A stretch of DNA of 64,000 nt, taken from contig NC_008380.1 of the NCBI RefSeq assembly GCF_000009265.1, forward strand, positions 1,927,501 through 1,991,500. The letters are read 5' to 3'. The position numbers and the translations under genes were made by a program. The stretch comes from Rhizobium johnstonii 3841 (lineage in GTDB: Bacteria; Pseudomonadota; Alphaproteobacteria; Rhizobiales; Rhizobiaceae). This document shows positions 17,744 through 26,503 of this stretch, piece by piece (position 1 is the first letter of the stretch; every line of letters starts with the position of its first letter). The notes under the pieces are model-generated. The model was not told the DNA's origin. It saw only the letters and a program-made list of their open reading frames with translations, and searched no databases.

Positions 17744-18277
17744 TCAGCCGTTGCGGAGCGCGGCGCGCTCGATATTCGCGGCGAAGAGCGGCGTCTCGCC
17801 CTTGTTATGGGCAATGGACATCGGCTGGCGCTGCGTCCGGAAGATGTCGAATGGAATCCCCTGGCGGTCGAGGAAGGCGAGCATCTCGTCAGTCGCGTAG
17901 GACCTGACGCGGTTGGTGAACTCGCATCTCGCCTCGTCGATCCGCTTGGCGCTCAGCTCCCAGGTCACATGGATGGTCGTGCGCCCCGATGGGGTGAAAA
18001 CGTCCGAGTGGGAGTCAAGGATCAGGTGATCCTTCTCGCCGAGCGTCTCGACGTAATGCTGGACCATCAGACTACCGCCGATGGTCTCGACATTGATCGA
18101 CATCCGCCTGCCGTCCGGCGCCGTGGTGAAGCCGGCGGCGATGTGGGCTGGAGAGCATTCCTGGTAGTCCTTCTCGGGCAATGTGAAGCACCAACCGGGG
18201 ATGTCGATCTGCTCGATCGGCGCATTGATGATGGCGGAAAAGCTTGAATCGACGATCTGGTTCTCAACGCTGTGCAT
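17744..18277 (-). CDS. Hypothetical protein of SRPBCC/SnoaL-like size
   Basis: 177 residues from ATG 18277, chosen because GGAGAGATGAC precedes it; a longer frame to 18412 has no good ribosome site. There is no signal peptide. It has alternating strands, a central DSHSDVFTPSGRTTIHVTWEL and a Met/Arg-rich C-terminus. The layout resembles small ligand-binding proteins, but no family was recognised with confidence. It probably forms a transcription unit with the isochorismatase-like gene downstream. Confidence 0.62.
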   Translation of the reverse strand: MHSVENQIVDSSFSAIINAPIEQIDIPGWCFTLPEKDYQECSPAHIAAGFTTAPDGRRMSINVETIGGSLMVQHYVETLGEKDHLILDSHSDVFTPSGRTTIHVTWELSAKRIDEARCEFTNRVRSYATDEMLAFLDRQGIPFDIFRTQRQPMSIAHNKGETPLFAANIERAALRNG

Positions 18278-18430
18278 GTCATCTCTCCATTGTTCATAAG
18301 GGATAGGGCGCGGGCTGCCAGACCAGAGCCTGCTGTACCGCGATCTGGATTCTCCGGCATCACAAAGACGCCGTCGAATATGCGGTAGTGCCCGTTCGAC
18401 CTGCCGGTTCACATGGGGCGCCTCTTCAGC

Positions 18431-19432
18431 CTAGTTATCGGCCAAAGTCCGCGTGTAGTGGCCGAGCCTCGACTCGATGTCGGGCTTCGTCTGCAGGCCC
18501 ATCTCCATCAACCTGCCGATGTTCTTTTGCGCGACGGGGCGCTGGACCGAGGAGATGAAGGCGTCCCAGCCGGCACCGATTTCCGGGTCGGTCGGCAGGC
18601 TGGCGAAATCGACCAGCCCTTTCGTATCCGCGATGGCTCTCCGGTCAAATCCCGAGATGCGCGCGGCAAGGGCGTCGACGAAGGGATCAAGCTTGTCGTC
18701 TGCGAACGAACGGTTCACGTAACCATATTGCTCCGCCAGTTCGCCGTTGATGTCGTCGGATCCGAGCAGGACTTCGAGCGCACGCCCTCGGCCCATCAGT
18801 CTGGGAAGCCGTGCCATAGGGCCACCGCCCGGCACGAAGCCGGCACCGACCTCCCATTGTGACAGTATGGCCTTTTCCCGGCTCGCAAAACGCATGTCGC
18901 TCGCCAGGGCGAGCTCGCTTCCGACCCCCGTGGCGCGTCCACGGATCAAGGCGATCGATACGACCGGCGCCTTGCTCAATCGCACCAGCATGTCGGGAAG
19001 CGGATGAAGACCGGTGCGCCCTGAGGGAAGGCTCGTCGACTCCTCCAAAGGGGGCGTGAAATTGTAGTGGGTCAGGAAAAAACCCGGCACGTCGCTGTCG
19101 AACACGACGACCCTGAGGTTCTGATCGGTCTCGATGTCGGCGATAACCTTCTCGAGCTGCGGAATGGTCTCCGGACCGAAAATATTGAACGGAGGGTTGT
19201 CAAATGTCACCCGCCAATAGGCCGGTGTCCGCCTGTTCACTTTGATCTGGGATTCGTGTGGCGTTTCGGACCCGGGCTTTGACTGTACCGTGCTGTCCGG
19301 CTTGACCGGCGACTGGCCTGAGAGCGCAAGCGCCGGCAGCATCAGGACCGTCGCGGCTGTCAGAAACGTGGATGACGCGACGACGGCGAGAGCAAGCCGG
19401 GACCGCAACCTTTTCGATGATGTGAGTGTCAT
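18431..19432 (-). CDS. Exported crotonase-fold (enoyl-CoA hydratase-like) protein
   Basis: 333 residues from ATG 19432, which overlaps the RidA stop as ATGA and has GGAG six bases before it. A Sec signal (about 10-40, LALAVVASSTFLTAATVLM, then LALSG) precedes a crotonase domain (about 70-300). The oxyanion-hole blocks are PVVSIALIRGRATGVGSELALASDMRFA and GAGFVPGGGPMARLPRLMGRGRALEVL. CoA thioesters are cytosolic, so an exported crotonase is odd; the usual second catalytic Glu is not clearly placed. It may act on a non-CoA substrate. Confidence 0.85.
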   Translation of the reverse strand: MTLTSSKRLRSRLALAVVASSTFLTAATVLMLPALALSGQSPVKPDSTVQSKPGSETPHESQIKVNRRTPAYWRVTFDNPPFNIFGPETIPQLEKVIADIETDQNLRVVVFDSDVPGFFLTHYNFTPPLEESTSLPSGRTGLHPLPDMLVRLSKAPVVSIALIRGRATGVGSELALASDMRFASREKAILSQWEVGAGFVPGGGPMARLPRLMGRGRALEVLLGSDDINGELAEQYGYVNRSFADDKLDPFVDALAARISGFDRRAIADTKGLVDFASLPTDPEIGAGWDAFISSVQRPVAQKNIGRLMEMGLQTKPDIESRLGHYTRTLADN

Positions 19433-19938
19433 GATTGTCTCCATGTCTGGGGTTGGTCAGCGAAATCCTTCCGCTCGATTTCAAGAATGAGCTCGATTTC
19501 GACGGGCATTCCGAGCGGGATGCTGGTGACGCCGAGAACGATGCGCGGCGGAATCCTTTCCGCTCCGAAAATGTCGAGCAGAAGCTCGGAGGCGCCGTCT
19601 GCCACCTTCGGATGTTCGCGGAACGTGTGGGATGTCGCGATATAAACGCCGAGCTTGGAAATGCGACGAACGGAGTTCAACGATCCCAGGTGCGACCTCG
19701 CGGCCGCGATGCCGCTGAGGCAGGCGGTGCGCGCGGCATCATAGCCTTCAAGGACCGAAAGCTCCTCGCCGACCCGCCCGAAGTAGACAGGATCGTGGCC
19801 GACCACCGGAAGCATGCCGCTCAGGAACAGCAGCGGCCCTGACTGGATCGCCTCGACATAGGCGCCGAAAGGCGTCGGCGGGGGAGGCAGCACGATGCCC
19901 AGTTCCTGCAGGCGCCCCTCCGGGTCGCGGCCTACCAT
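19429..19938 (-). CDS. RidA (YjgF/YER057c/UK114) family protein
   Basis: 169 residues, matching the longer subgroup of RidA-like proteins. It has PPPTPFGAYVEAIQSGPLLFLSGMLP, RISKLGVYIATS and PPRIVLGVTSIPLGMPVEIE; the Arg that binds carboxylates in RidA lies in this last block (PPRIVLGV). The family removes reactive enamines or imines in the cytoplasm. It overlaps the SDR stop by 7 bp and the crotonase start by 4 bp, so all three are one tightly coupled operon. Confidence 0.86.
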   Translation of the reverse strand: MVGRDPEGRLQELGIVLPPPPTPFGAYVEAIQSGPLLFLSGMLPVVGHDPVYFGRVGEELSVLEGYDAARTACLSGIAAARSHLGSLNSVRRISKLGVYIATSHTFREHPKVADGASELLLDIFGAERIPPRIVLGVTSIPLGMPVEIELILEIERKDFADQPQTWRQS

Positions 19939-20657
19939 TTTCCCAAATGTGCGCCGTTGTCGACGTGCAGCACCTCCCCGGTGATATTCGCTGACTCGGT
20001 CAGATACACGACGCCGTCGACGATCTCCTGGACGGCCGTGATCGTTCCCATTGGCGAAAGCGATTTGAGATAATCTTTTGGGTTCGTCGTATGCAGCGGT
20101 GTGTCGACCACACCCGGCGACACTGCATTGACCCTGATGTTATCCCGGGCGAATTCCAGCGCCAGGCTCTTGGTGATGGCATTGAGGCCGCCTTTCGTGA
20201 TCATCGGCACGGACGCCGTCACGCCGGCGATGGGATGATCCGTCAGCGACGACGTGATGGTGACGACGCTTCCGCCCGACTTCTGACGAAGCATCTGCGA
20301 CACACCGCACTTGGTGAAGTGAAGGAAGCCTTCGACGTTGGTCGCCGTCAGGCGCCGAAAGTCATCGATCGTGTAGTCGAGGAAAGGCTTTGTGACGAAG
20401 ATGCCGGCGTTGTTGACCAGCGCGTCGATCGACCCGAACCGCTCGACGGCTCGCTGCGCAGCACGCTCGGCGGTCTCCGGATCGGCGACGTCGCCGTCGA
20501 TCAACGCCAGCCTGTCATTGCGCTCGAACGCGGTCGTCTCGCTGATGCGTCTCGATGTCCCGACGACATTGTATCCCTTATCGAGGAAGGTCTTCACGAG
20601 GCCGGCGCCGATCCCTTGGGATGCGCCGGTGATCACCACTGTCTTGTGCAGGCTCAT
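19932..20657 (-). CDS. Short-chain dehydrogenase/reductase
   Basis: 241 residues from ATG 20657 behind ACGGAGGCGGAA; a longer frame to 20798 lacks this. The classical SDR pattern is present: TGASQGIGAGL (nucleotide binding), NNAGIFV, catalytic Ser in TITSSL and the downstream RVNAVSPGVVDTPLH. The usual YxxxK Tyr is replaced: the expected place reads VPMITKGGLNAITKSLAL, with Ile/Thr before Lys, so catalysis may be altered. It is first gene of the SDR-RidA-crotonase operon, with the inverted-repeat operator 175 bp upstream. Confidence 0.88.
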   Translation of the reverse strand: MSLHKTVVITGASQGIGAGLVKTFLDKGYNVVGTSRRISETTAFERNDRLALIDGDVADPETAERAAQRAVERFGSIDALVNNAGIFVTKPFLDYTIDDFRRLTATNVEGFLHFTKCGVSQMLRQKSGGSVVTITSSLTDHPIAGVTASVPMITKGGLNAITKSLALEFARDNIRVNAVSPGVVDTPLHTTNPKDYLKSLSPMGTITAVQEIVDGVVYLTESANITGEVLHVDNGAHLGKW

Positions 20658-21007
20658 TTCCGCCTCCGTTACTGGTACGCATCGACCAGCCGCCCGCCGC
20701 CAACGGTTGGGTGCTGCCTCGATCGCGAGCTTGTGTGCTGATCCGGCCTTCAGCCGGGAACGGTTTCGACGTCTCCGTTGCCGTTCTGCCAGGAACATCT
20801 CGCCAAAAACGGTTGCCGCCTATTGTACGAAGGTGTCGCCGATACCTTTGGGTGGGATGGCGGGACCGAGCGCCGATCACCGGAGGAAGCCGAATCCGCG
20901 CGTTGACGACACCATCGTCTAATGGAATCCGCTTTTTCCTTTCCGCATGCTCAGCAAGCCGGCCCGGGCCGGCGCTCCTTTGAAACCAAGCGGAAAGAGG
21001 TTCTGAC
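20658..21007. other. Divergent promoter region of SDR and SnoaL-like genes
   Basis: 350 bp without a gene. It separates the SDR operon (minus) from the SnoaL-like gene (plus) and contains operator copy 2 at 20832-20846. Confidence 0.6.
20832..20846. promoter_or_regulatory. Inverted-repeat operator copy 2
   Basis: GGTGTC-GCC-GATACC between the divergent SDR and SnoaL-like genes. The flank from CTATTG at 20820 is shared with copy 1. Confidence 0.65.
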
Positions 21008-21514
21008 ATGCAGACGCATCTACGAGCGATAACGGGAAACGAGGCGAAGACCGGCGAGGGTCCTCTAGACGCGCTGAAAGAGTTCTACAGGGCGTTCAAC
21101 GCTGCCGACATGACGGCGCTGGAAGCCATCTGGGTCGAGGGCGAAGCTCCGAGCATGGACAATCCCATCGGCGGAATCCGACGCGGCTGGGGCGCAATTG
21201 CCGAAGGGTATTCCAGGCTTTTCGAAGGTCCGGCGAAGGTGCAGGTGGCGTTCCACGACTTCACGAGCCAGGGCGGAGAAGACTGGCACCTCTTTGTCGG
21301 TCGCGAAAGGGGGCGATGCGAGACACCCGAGGAGAGGCTCGATGTAGCCTTTCGCACGACACGCTGGTTCGTTCGAATGAACGACGCCTGGCGGCAACTC
21401 CACCACCACGGTTCCGTCGAAGACCCCAAGATGCTTGCGGACTACCAACGTTTGATCTTTGGGGGCAGGGCCAAAGGCAGCCAATACCAAGGTATCGCCG
21501 ATACCAAGGTGTAA
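21008..21514 (+). CDS. SnoaL/NTF2-like protein
   Basis: 168 residues. The cone-shaped NTF2-like fold is indicated by ALKEFYRAFNAADMTALEAIWVEG at the N-terminus, RRGWGAIAEGYSRLF in the middle, and a strand pair ending FRTTRWFVRMNDAWRQLHHHGS. Such proteins act as small isomerases, hydrolases or ligand binders. GAAAGAGG precedes ATG 21008. The last codons contain operator copy 3, which serves the next gene. The function within the detoxification block is not determined. Confidence 0.83.
   Translation: MQTHLRAITGNEAKTGEGPLDALKEFYRAFNAADMTALEAIWVEGEAPSMDNPIGGIRRGWGAIAEGYSRLFEGPAKVQVAFHDFTSQGGEDWHLFVGRERGRCETPEERLDVAFRTTRWFVRMNDAWRQLHHHGSVEDPKMLADYQRLIFGGRAKGSQYQGIADTKV
21491..21505. promoter_or_regulatory. 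Inverted-repeat operator copy 3
   Basis: GGTATC-GCC-GATACC, a perfect palindrome with six-base arms, inside the 3' end of the SnoaL-like gene and 90 bp before the DJ-1/PfpI gene. Confidence 0.68.
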
Positions 21515-21594
21515 CTGTGGTGCGAGCGGAAGCTTGTCATACTTCTCTTCACGCAGCCGGTTCTGACTGCGGTCGAACAAGAAGGAGTCGACAG

Positions 21595-22299
21595 ATGAAG
21601 ATCCTGATGGTGTTTACGTCCCATGACATTCTTGGCAGCACCGGCCGAAAGACGGGCTTCTGGCTCGAAGAAGGAGCTGCGCCCTATTATGTCTTTCGCG
21701 ATGCCGGCGTTGAACTCGTCCTCGCCTCGCCCAAGGGCGGCCAGCCGCCGGTCGATCCGAAGAGCGATCTGCCGGAAAACCAGACGGAGGCGATGACGCG
21801 CTTCAAACAAGACGCAGCGGCGCAGAAGGATTTCGCCAGCACCTTGAAGCTGGCGGACATGCGCTCGGAGAATTTCGACGCAGTGTTCTATCCGGGCGGC
21901 CACGGACCGATGTGGGATCTGGTCGACAACCCGGATTCGATCTCTCTGATCGAGTCCTTCTACAATTCCGGCAAGCCGGTTGCCGCCGTCTGCCATGCAC
22001 CTGCCGTGCTGCATCTGGTGACATATAAGGGCGCGCCGATCGTCAAAGGAAAACGCGTCACAGGGTTCGCGAATAGCGAAGAGGAAGAGGTTCAACTCAC
22101 CGACGTCGTGCCGTTCCTGGTCGAAGATGAATTGAAGCGGCTCGGCGGACTTTATGAAAAAGCGCCGAACTGGCAGAGCTTTGCCATCACCGACGGCCGG
22201 TTGATCACCGGACAGAACCCGGCCTCTTCGACTGCCGGTGCGCAAGCCCTGGTCAAACTGCTTGCCCAGCCGTCTTCTCTCGGTTCGAGTGCAGCATGA
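21595..22299 (+). CDS. DJ-1/PfpI (Hsp31-like) class I glutamine-amidotransferase-fold protein
   Basis: 234 residues from ATG 21595 behind GAAGGAG. The nucleophile elbow is AAVCHAPAVLH with Cys near 127. The acidic residue and His partner lie in FYPGGHGPMWDL and the downstream segments, and the whole matches the Hsp31/YhbO-like group (TGFWLEEGAAPYYVFRDAGVEL). Members act as glyoxalase III-type deglycases or chaperones against reactive carbonyls. This fits the neighbouring VOC, epoxide hydrolase and RidA genes and the shared operator. Confidence 0.9.
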   Translation: MKILMVFTSHDILGSTGRKTGFWLEEGAAPYYVFRDAGVELVLASPKGGQPPVDPKSDLPENQTEAMTRFKQDAAAQKDFASTLKLADMRSENFDAVFYPGGHGPMWDLVDNPDSISLIESFYNSGKPVAAVCHAPAVLHLVTYKGAPIVKGKRVTGFANSEEEEVQLTDVVPFLVEDELKRLGGLYEKAPNWQSFAITDGRLITGQNPASSTAGAQALVKLLAQPSSLGSSAA

Positions 22300-22392
22300 G
22301 TCACAGCGTGGACAGCTGACAAACTCAGGATGCGTAGTCGCAAACGGGACTTCCTACTCAGCGCCTGCGCATAGGCCGTGCCGCCTGCATGA

Positions 22393-22623
22393 TCAGTTCG
22401 GTTGAGTCTTGTATGCGACATCTTTCCGAACGGAAGCGACTCCCTTTACCGCGCGAAGCGCATCGAGCGCGTCAGGATTGACAGTACCGTTGACAATCAT
22501 GAAGCGCTCGTGGCTTTGCACCTGTTCGAGGCCTTGCGACTTCAAGTCGCCGACTACCTCTCCCAAACTGCGGGCCTCGTTTTTGTCGACCCGAATGGTA
22601 ACTTCAATCTTATCGGTCGTCAT
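22393..22623 (-). CDS. Stand-alone I9-like propeptide/inhibitor (putative)
   Basis: 76 residues. The predicted beta-alpha-beta-beta-alpha-beta order (KIEVTIRVDK, VVGDLKSQGLEQVQSHERF, MIVNGTVN, ALDALRAVKGVASVRKD) resembles the inhibitor I9/subtilisin propeptide fold. The start ATG overlaps the stop of the subtilisin-like protease as ATGA (22620-22623), so it is translated with it. It lacks a signal peptide, as does the protease. A role as chaperone or inhibitor of the protease is inferred from fold and coupling, not shown. Confidence 0.66.
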   Translation of the reverse strand: MTTDKIEVTIRVDKNEARSLGEVVGDLKSQGLEQVQSHERFMIVNGTVNPDALDALRAVKGVASVRKDVAYKTQPN

Positions 22624-23975
22624 ACCTCGCCGCTTCCTCTTGCCTGGAGCAGGCCCTTGCCGACATCCCTACCAGGGGAAGATAGAGGCTTTGTAAGCTG
22701 AATCAAGCGGGCCCATAGCGCCCATCCGCGAAACTTCGGATCAGACTGAGCAATAAGAGCGGCAACGCCGGCAACATGTGGGGTCGCCATGCTGGTGCCA
22801 TCCCACCGGTCATACTTGTCATCGGGCAAGCTCGAAAATATGTCGACGCCAGGAGCGGCAATGTCCACTTCCTGACCAGGATTCAAACCGCCGCATGAGA
22901 ACGAAGCCGGCACGAAGGAGCGATCCACGGCGCCAACTCCCAGGATCGTGGACGCGTTCGCCGGAGAACCAACTGGCGCAATCTGTTGAGGACGAGAACT
23001 TTCGTTCCCAGCGGCGGCAACAACTAAAGTTCCCGCGTCTAAACATACCTGCCCAATTTGCTCGTAGTCGTCACTCGGCGCATCTCCAATTTGCGTTGCA
23101 GCGCCCAGCGACATCGAAATAACATGGCAACCTTCATCCAGCGCCCATTCCATGCCGGCAATGATCGACCGGTCAGTGCCGAAGCCATCGTCGCCCAGCA
23201 CCTTTCCAGCGTAGATTTCCGCCTCATGGGCGATGCCATAGCGTGGGCCGCTGGTCGGTCGCAATGGACCGCATGCCGTACCGATGCAATGCGTTCCGTG
23301 ACCGTGAACGTCGCCTTCGGAACTACGTGTTGCAAAGAGCTTTTTGGTGACAGAACGGCCGACAAAATCCTGATGAGTTTCATCAAATCCGGTATCCAGA
23401 ATTGCCACCTTGATGCCGGCCCCGCTGAGGTCACTTTCGATAGCCCTGATAGCCTGCAGTCCCCAGGTGTTGCTGGTCTCGTCAAAGGCGGCCCGGGCGA
23501 CAAGCCCTTCTGCCCCCTTTTTGCCCAATAAGCGATCGACCAGTTCGTTCACAGCGTCCCGATAGCCGAGCAGGTAATCACGGTCCAAGGGGGCTGCAAC
23601 GCCGCCCGCCGTTGCCTGCGCGAGGTCTAGCCGTTTCGTCAGCGGCCCGCCGAGGGCACGATAGGATCGCTCCGGCCGAGCCGCGCTGACGACCTTCCGC
23701 TGCATGGCATTTTGCAACATGGGTTTCAGTCTCTCGCCGTCCCGGCGCACAATTGCGATTCCGAAACGTTCGAAGTACTGAACATCAGCGCCTTCGAAAT
23801 CATTTGGCACCGCCACTGCGCTGCGAAAATCTTTGGACGACGCGACACGGAAGCCGCCTTTTTCGAGTTGCTGTACACCCTCGCTCCTTGCTTTGGGTGT
23901 AAATCGCACGACCATGCCAAGACCCGATGTGCCGTCGCCCGGTGCGTTGACCCTGCCTCGTGTTGATTTCGCCAT
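22620..23975 (-). CDS. Subtilisin-like serine protease (S8), no signal peptide
   Basis: 451 residues. The triad is intact: Asp194 (ILDTGFD), His226 (HGHGTHCIGT) and Ser395 (GTSMATPHVAG), with oxyanion Asn324 (AAAGNES). The first 170 residues precede the catalytic domain and may include a weak own pro-region (about 65-105). There is no Sec or Tat signal, so it is either intracellular or exported by another route. It shares an operon with the I9-like gene at 22393. A 685-bp gap separates it from the divergent haem peroxidase. Confidence 0.92.
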   Translation of the reverse strand: MAKSTRGRVNAPGDGTSGLGMVVRFTPKARSEGVQQLEKGGFRVASSKDFRSAVAVPNDFEGADVQYFERFGIAIVRRDGERLKPMLQNAMQRKVVSAARPERSYRALGGPLTKRLDLAQATAGGVAAPLDRDYLLGYRDAVNELVDRLLGKKGAEGLVARAAFDETSNTWGLQAIRAIESDLSGAGIKVAILDTGFDETHQDFVGRSVTKKLFATRSSEGDVHGHGTHCIGTACGPLRPTSGPRYGIAHEAEIYAGKVLGDDGFGTDRSIIAGMEWALDEGCHVISMSLGAATQIGDAPSDDYEQIGQVCLDAGTLVVAAAGNESSRPQQIAPVGSPANASTILGVGAVDRSFVPASFSCGGLNPGQEVDIAAPGVDIFSSLPDDKYDRWDGTSMATPHVAGVAALIAQSDPKFRGWALWARLIQLTKPLSSPGRDVGKGLLQARGSGEV

Positions 23976-24660
23976 GATATCAACTCTCCCCCATCATTCG
24001 CGGTTTGAAAGCAATACAAAAGCCGCAAGCTTGACGCGGCATACCCGTTAATCGAGCCGAAACTCGCGTTCGGGACAGCGGCGGCCCTAAAGGTAGATCG
24101 ATGCGGATTGACTAGATGTTTATTTCCGCTGACTTGCCACGAGAACACAAAGCTTCGCCGACCGAAAATTGGAGCATTCGGCAAGCAAGCATAATAAATT
24201 GTACCTTGTAGGTCGATTTCGGGATGTACTTCCCTAGCCGAAATCTCGGCGGCAAATATACATCTTATTGTTGAGTTAGCAAATGAAAATTCTAGTGGTC
24301 GTTCGCCGGTATTTCATTGCTTTGCAGGTAACCTATACTTCTGCACTCCTCTCCATTGGATTTCCTCGTTATTTTTGTGCCTGAGGAGGCTCTTTCCGAT
24401 TATCGATACCGAAGTGCAATAACGGACTTGTCGCGAAAAGCGCTGGCGATGCCGGCTGTGGCACCGCTTACAGCGAGGCGCCAACCGCGGGTAGGGGGTA
24501 CGATGCGCACAAAACGAGTGCGCTGAATCCGGACAGATATCGACTGGGTTTACGGGTAATTTACCAACTTTAAGATGAATAATAGCCCAATATGATTAGT
24601 TGACTTCGCGTTCTAGGTGTATGAATTATCCCGCGGGCTGGAAAACGGAGGGTGTTGCCA
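23976..24660. other. 685-bp gene-free divergent control region
   Basis: Lower GC than its surroundings, with frequent stops in every frame, so probably no protein is encoded. It must contain promoters for the protease (minus) and peroxidase (plus). An inverted repeat GATTTCGG (24215-24222) / CCGAAATC (24238-24245) could be an operator. A small RNA is possible but nothing specific supports one. Confidence 0.5.
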
Positions 24661-26442
24661 ATGGCAATCGTTTTTCAATCGCACGGGGGTGCGGAGAAAA
24701 AGCGTGCAGTTCCAGGGCCGAGCGTTCGGGCCGGGCGGCCAGCGACGGGTGACGTCGCGGTCGATGAAGAAGCTGACTTCGGTTATTTCGTGCCGCCATT
24801 AGATGCGCCAGAGAATTACCTTCCCAACACGGCGGAGACGCTTGGGGAGCTCGATGAACTCGGCGAAATGATGATCGATGTTGTCGCGACGCCGACGAGC
24901 GAGGATCCGACGGAAGATTCCACGCTCCCGCCTGTTTTTACATATTGGGGACAATTCCTGGATCACGAGCTGACGGCCCGAACTGATCGCGAAGGGGCGA
25001 TCTCGAGCATGGTCAATGCACACCCGCCTGTCGCCTCGTCGACAGTGGAGAGTCAGTTCAGGAATGCTCGCTCGCCCCGTTTCGATCTGGATAGTGTCTA
25101 CGGCGGATCTGCCGTCGGCGAGGGAATAGATGCGGATGTTGTCAAAGTGATCTCCGGCCTTCGCCACCCCACGCTGAAAAACAAAATGCGCGTCGGGACA
25201 GCCGTCGATCCGGGGCCACTTCCAGACAACCTCGACGAACATCGCGACCTCCCTCGCTACGGCCAGGTCCAGTCGTCTGTCCGGGAGGCGGCTTTACGTC
25301 TGGCTCAGGCCGCGATGACTCCCGAGGCGTTTCAGAAATTCTCTGATAGCTTGCCCCAGCGCGCGATAATCGGGGATAATCGCAACGATGAAAATCTCGT
25401 CGTCGCGCAGTTCCATCTGAGCTTTCTCCGGTTCCATAACAAGGCCGTCGATTATCTCGCATCGCATGACACCGGCTGGATCGCCGATTTCAGCTCAGCG
25501 CAGGCTCTGACAAGACTTCACTATCAGTGGTTGATTGTAGAAGGATATCTCAAGGGCGTTTGCGATCCGGTTGTGGTGGACCGCGTCGTCAAGGATCGGG
25601 CATCTCATTTCTTCAAATTCAGAGCCGAGTTCGATGCCCGGAGACAGAATACCCGGCTCGGCAATGCTCTGCCATTGGAGTTCTCCACCGCAGCCTATCG
25701 GTTCGGTCATTCCATGGTCAGAGCCTTCTACGACTACAACAAGAACTTCGGGCGGCCGGGCACAGGTTTTCTACCGCGCGCCACCTTGCAGTTGCTTTTC
25801 GAATTCACTGGCGGCGGCGGCAGGCTGGATAACGCGAAGAAGCTGCCCAAGAACTGGATAATCGACTGGACGCGCTTTACCGGAGCCGATCCCCATGATG
25901 CGGGCGATGGAGAGCCGGCCCGTCTTGCCAGGAGGATCGATACGGAACTGGCTCCTCCATTGCATACGCTGTTCAAGGAGGGTGAAGACCAGGCCGACCA
26001 ACAGCTCAAGGAGTTGTTCAAGAACCTGGCAAGGAGGAACCTTCGTCGGGGCTACAATCTCAGGCTCCCGACGGGTCAGGCTTTACACAAGCATCTCAAG
26101 CAAACTGGCGCGGTACAGTCCTCGCCGATCCAAGATGTCTCGGCGCTGTTCGCCGCAAAGCCCGATCTGAAGAACTTCCTCGCCGGCACTGCATCGCGTT
26201 TCCACGAACGTACGCCGCTCTGGTTCTACATTCTGGCCGAAGCCGAGGCTGCGGGCGGAAATCGATTGGGCGAAGTCGGGAGTTGTCTCGTGGCGTCGAC
26301 CTTCGTGGGCGTGCTGCTAGCGGATCCGGACTCGGCTCTTTCGCGTGGGTTCACGCCCAGTCAGAGCCCTCTCAAGATGCCGGACAACACGCCGATCGAC
26401 TCGATCGCCAAGTGGATGCGGTTCGCGGCGGTTATGCAGTAG
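24661..26442 (+). CDS. Animal-type haem peroxidase
   Basis: 593 residues from ATG 24661 with GGAGG nine bases upstream. Distal His102 lies in YWGQFLDHELT, the distal Arg241 in GDNRNDEN, and proximal His350 in FSTAAYRFGHSMVR, so the An_peroxidase core is complete. There is no signal peptide. Bacterial members belong to the peroxicin/peroxidockerin group, with peroxidase or halide-oxidising chemistry and unclear physiology. It diverges from the protease and converges on phhA, separated by a strong hairpin. Confidence 0.92.
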   Translation: MAIVFQSHGGAEKKRAVPGPSVRAGRPATGDVAVDEEADFGYFVPPLDAPENYLPNTAETLGELDELGEMMIDVVATPTSEDPTEDSTLPPVFTYWGQFLDHELTARTDREGAISSMVNAHPPVASSTVESQFRNARSPRFDLDSVYGGSAVGEGIDADVVKVISGLRHPTLKNKMRVGTAVDPGPLPDNLDEHRDLPRYGQVQSSVREAALRLAQAAMTPEAFQKFSDSLPQRAIIGDNRNDENLVVAQFHLSFLRFHNKAVDYLASHDTGWIADFSSAQALTRLHYQWLIVEGYLKGVCDPVVVDRVVKDRASHFFKFRAEFDARRQNTRLGNALPLEFSTAAYRFGHSMVRAFYDYNKNFGRPGTGFLPRATLQLLFEFTGGGGRLDNAKKLPKNWIIDWTRFTGADPHDAGDGEPARLARRIDTELAPPLHTLFKEGEDQADQQLKELFKNLARRNLRRGYNLRLPTGQALHKHLKQTGAVQSSPIQDVSALFAAKPDLKNFLAGTASRFHERTPLWFYILAEAEAAGGNRLGEVGSCLVASTFVGVLLADPDSALSRGFTPSQSPLKMPDNTPIDSIAKWMRFAAVMQ

Positions 26443-26456
26443 TGCAGGTAAGACTG

Positions 26457-26483
26457 TTGCCTCGCCGCACCGCGGCGAGGCAA
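26457..26483. terminator. Bidirectional terminator hairpin
   Basis: A perfect 12-bp stem, TTGCCTCGCCGC (26457-26468) and its complement (26472-26483), with a 3-base loop, between the convergent peroxidase and phhA genes. Confidence 0.7.
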
Positions 26484-26503
26484 ACCGCCATATCATCCGC
26501 GAT

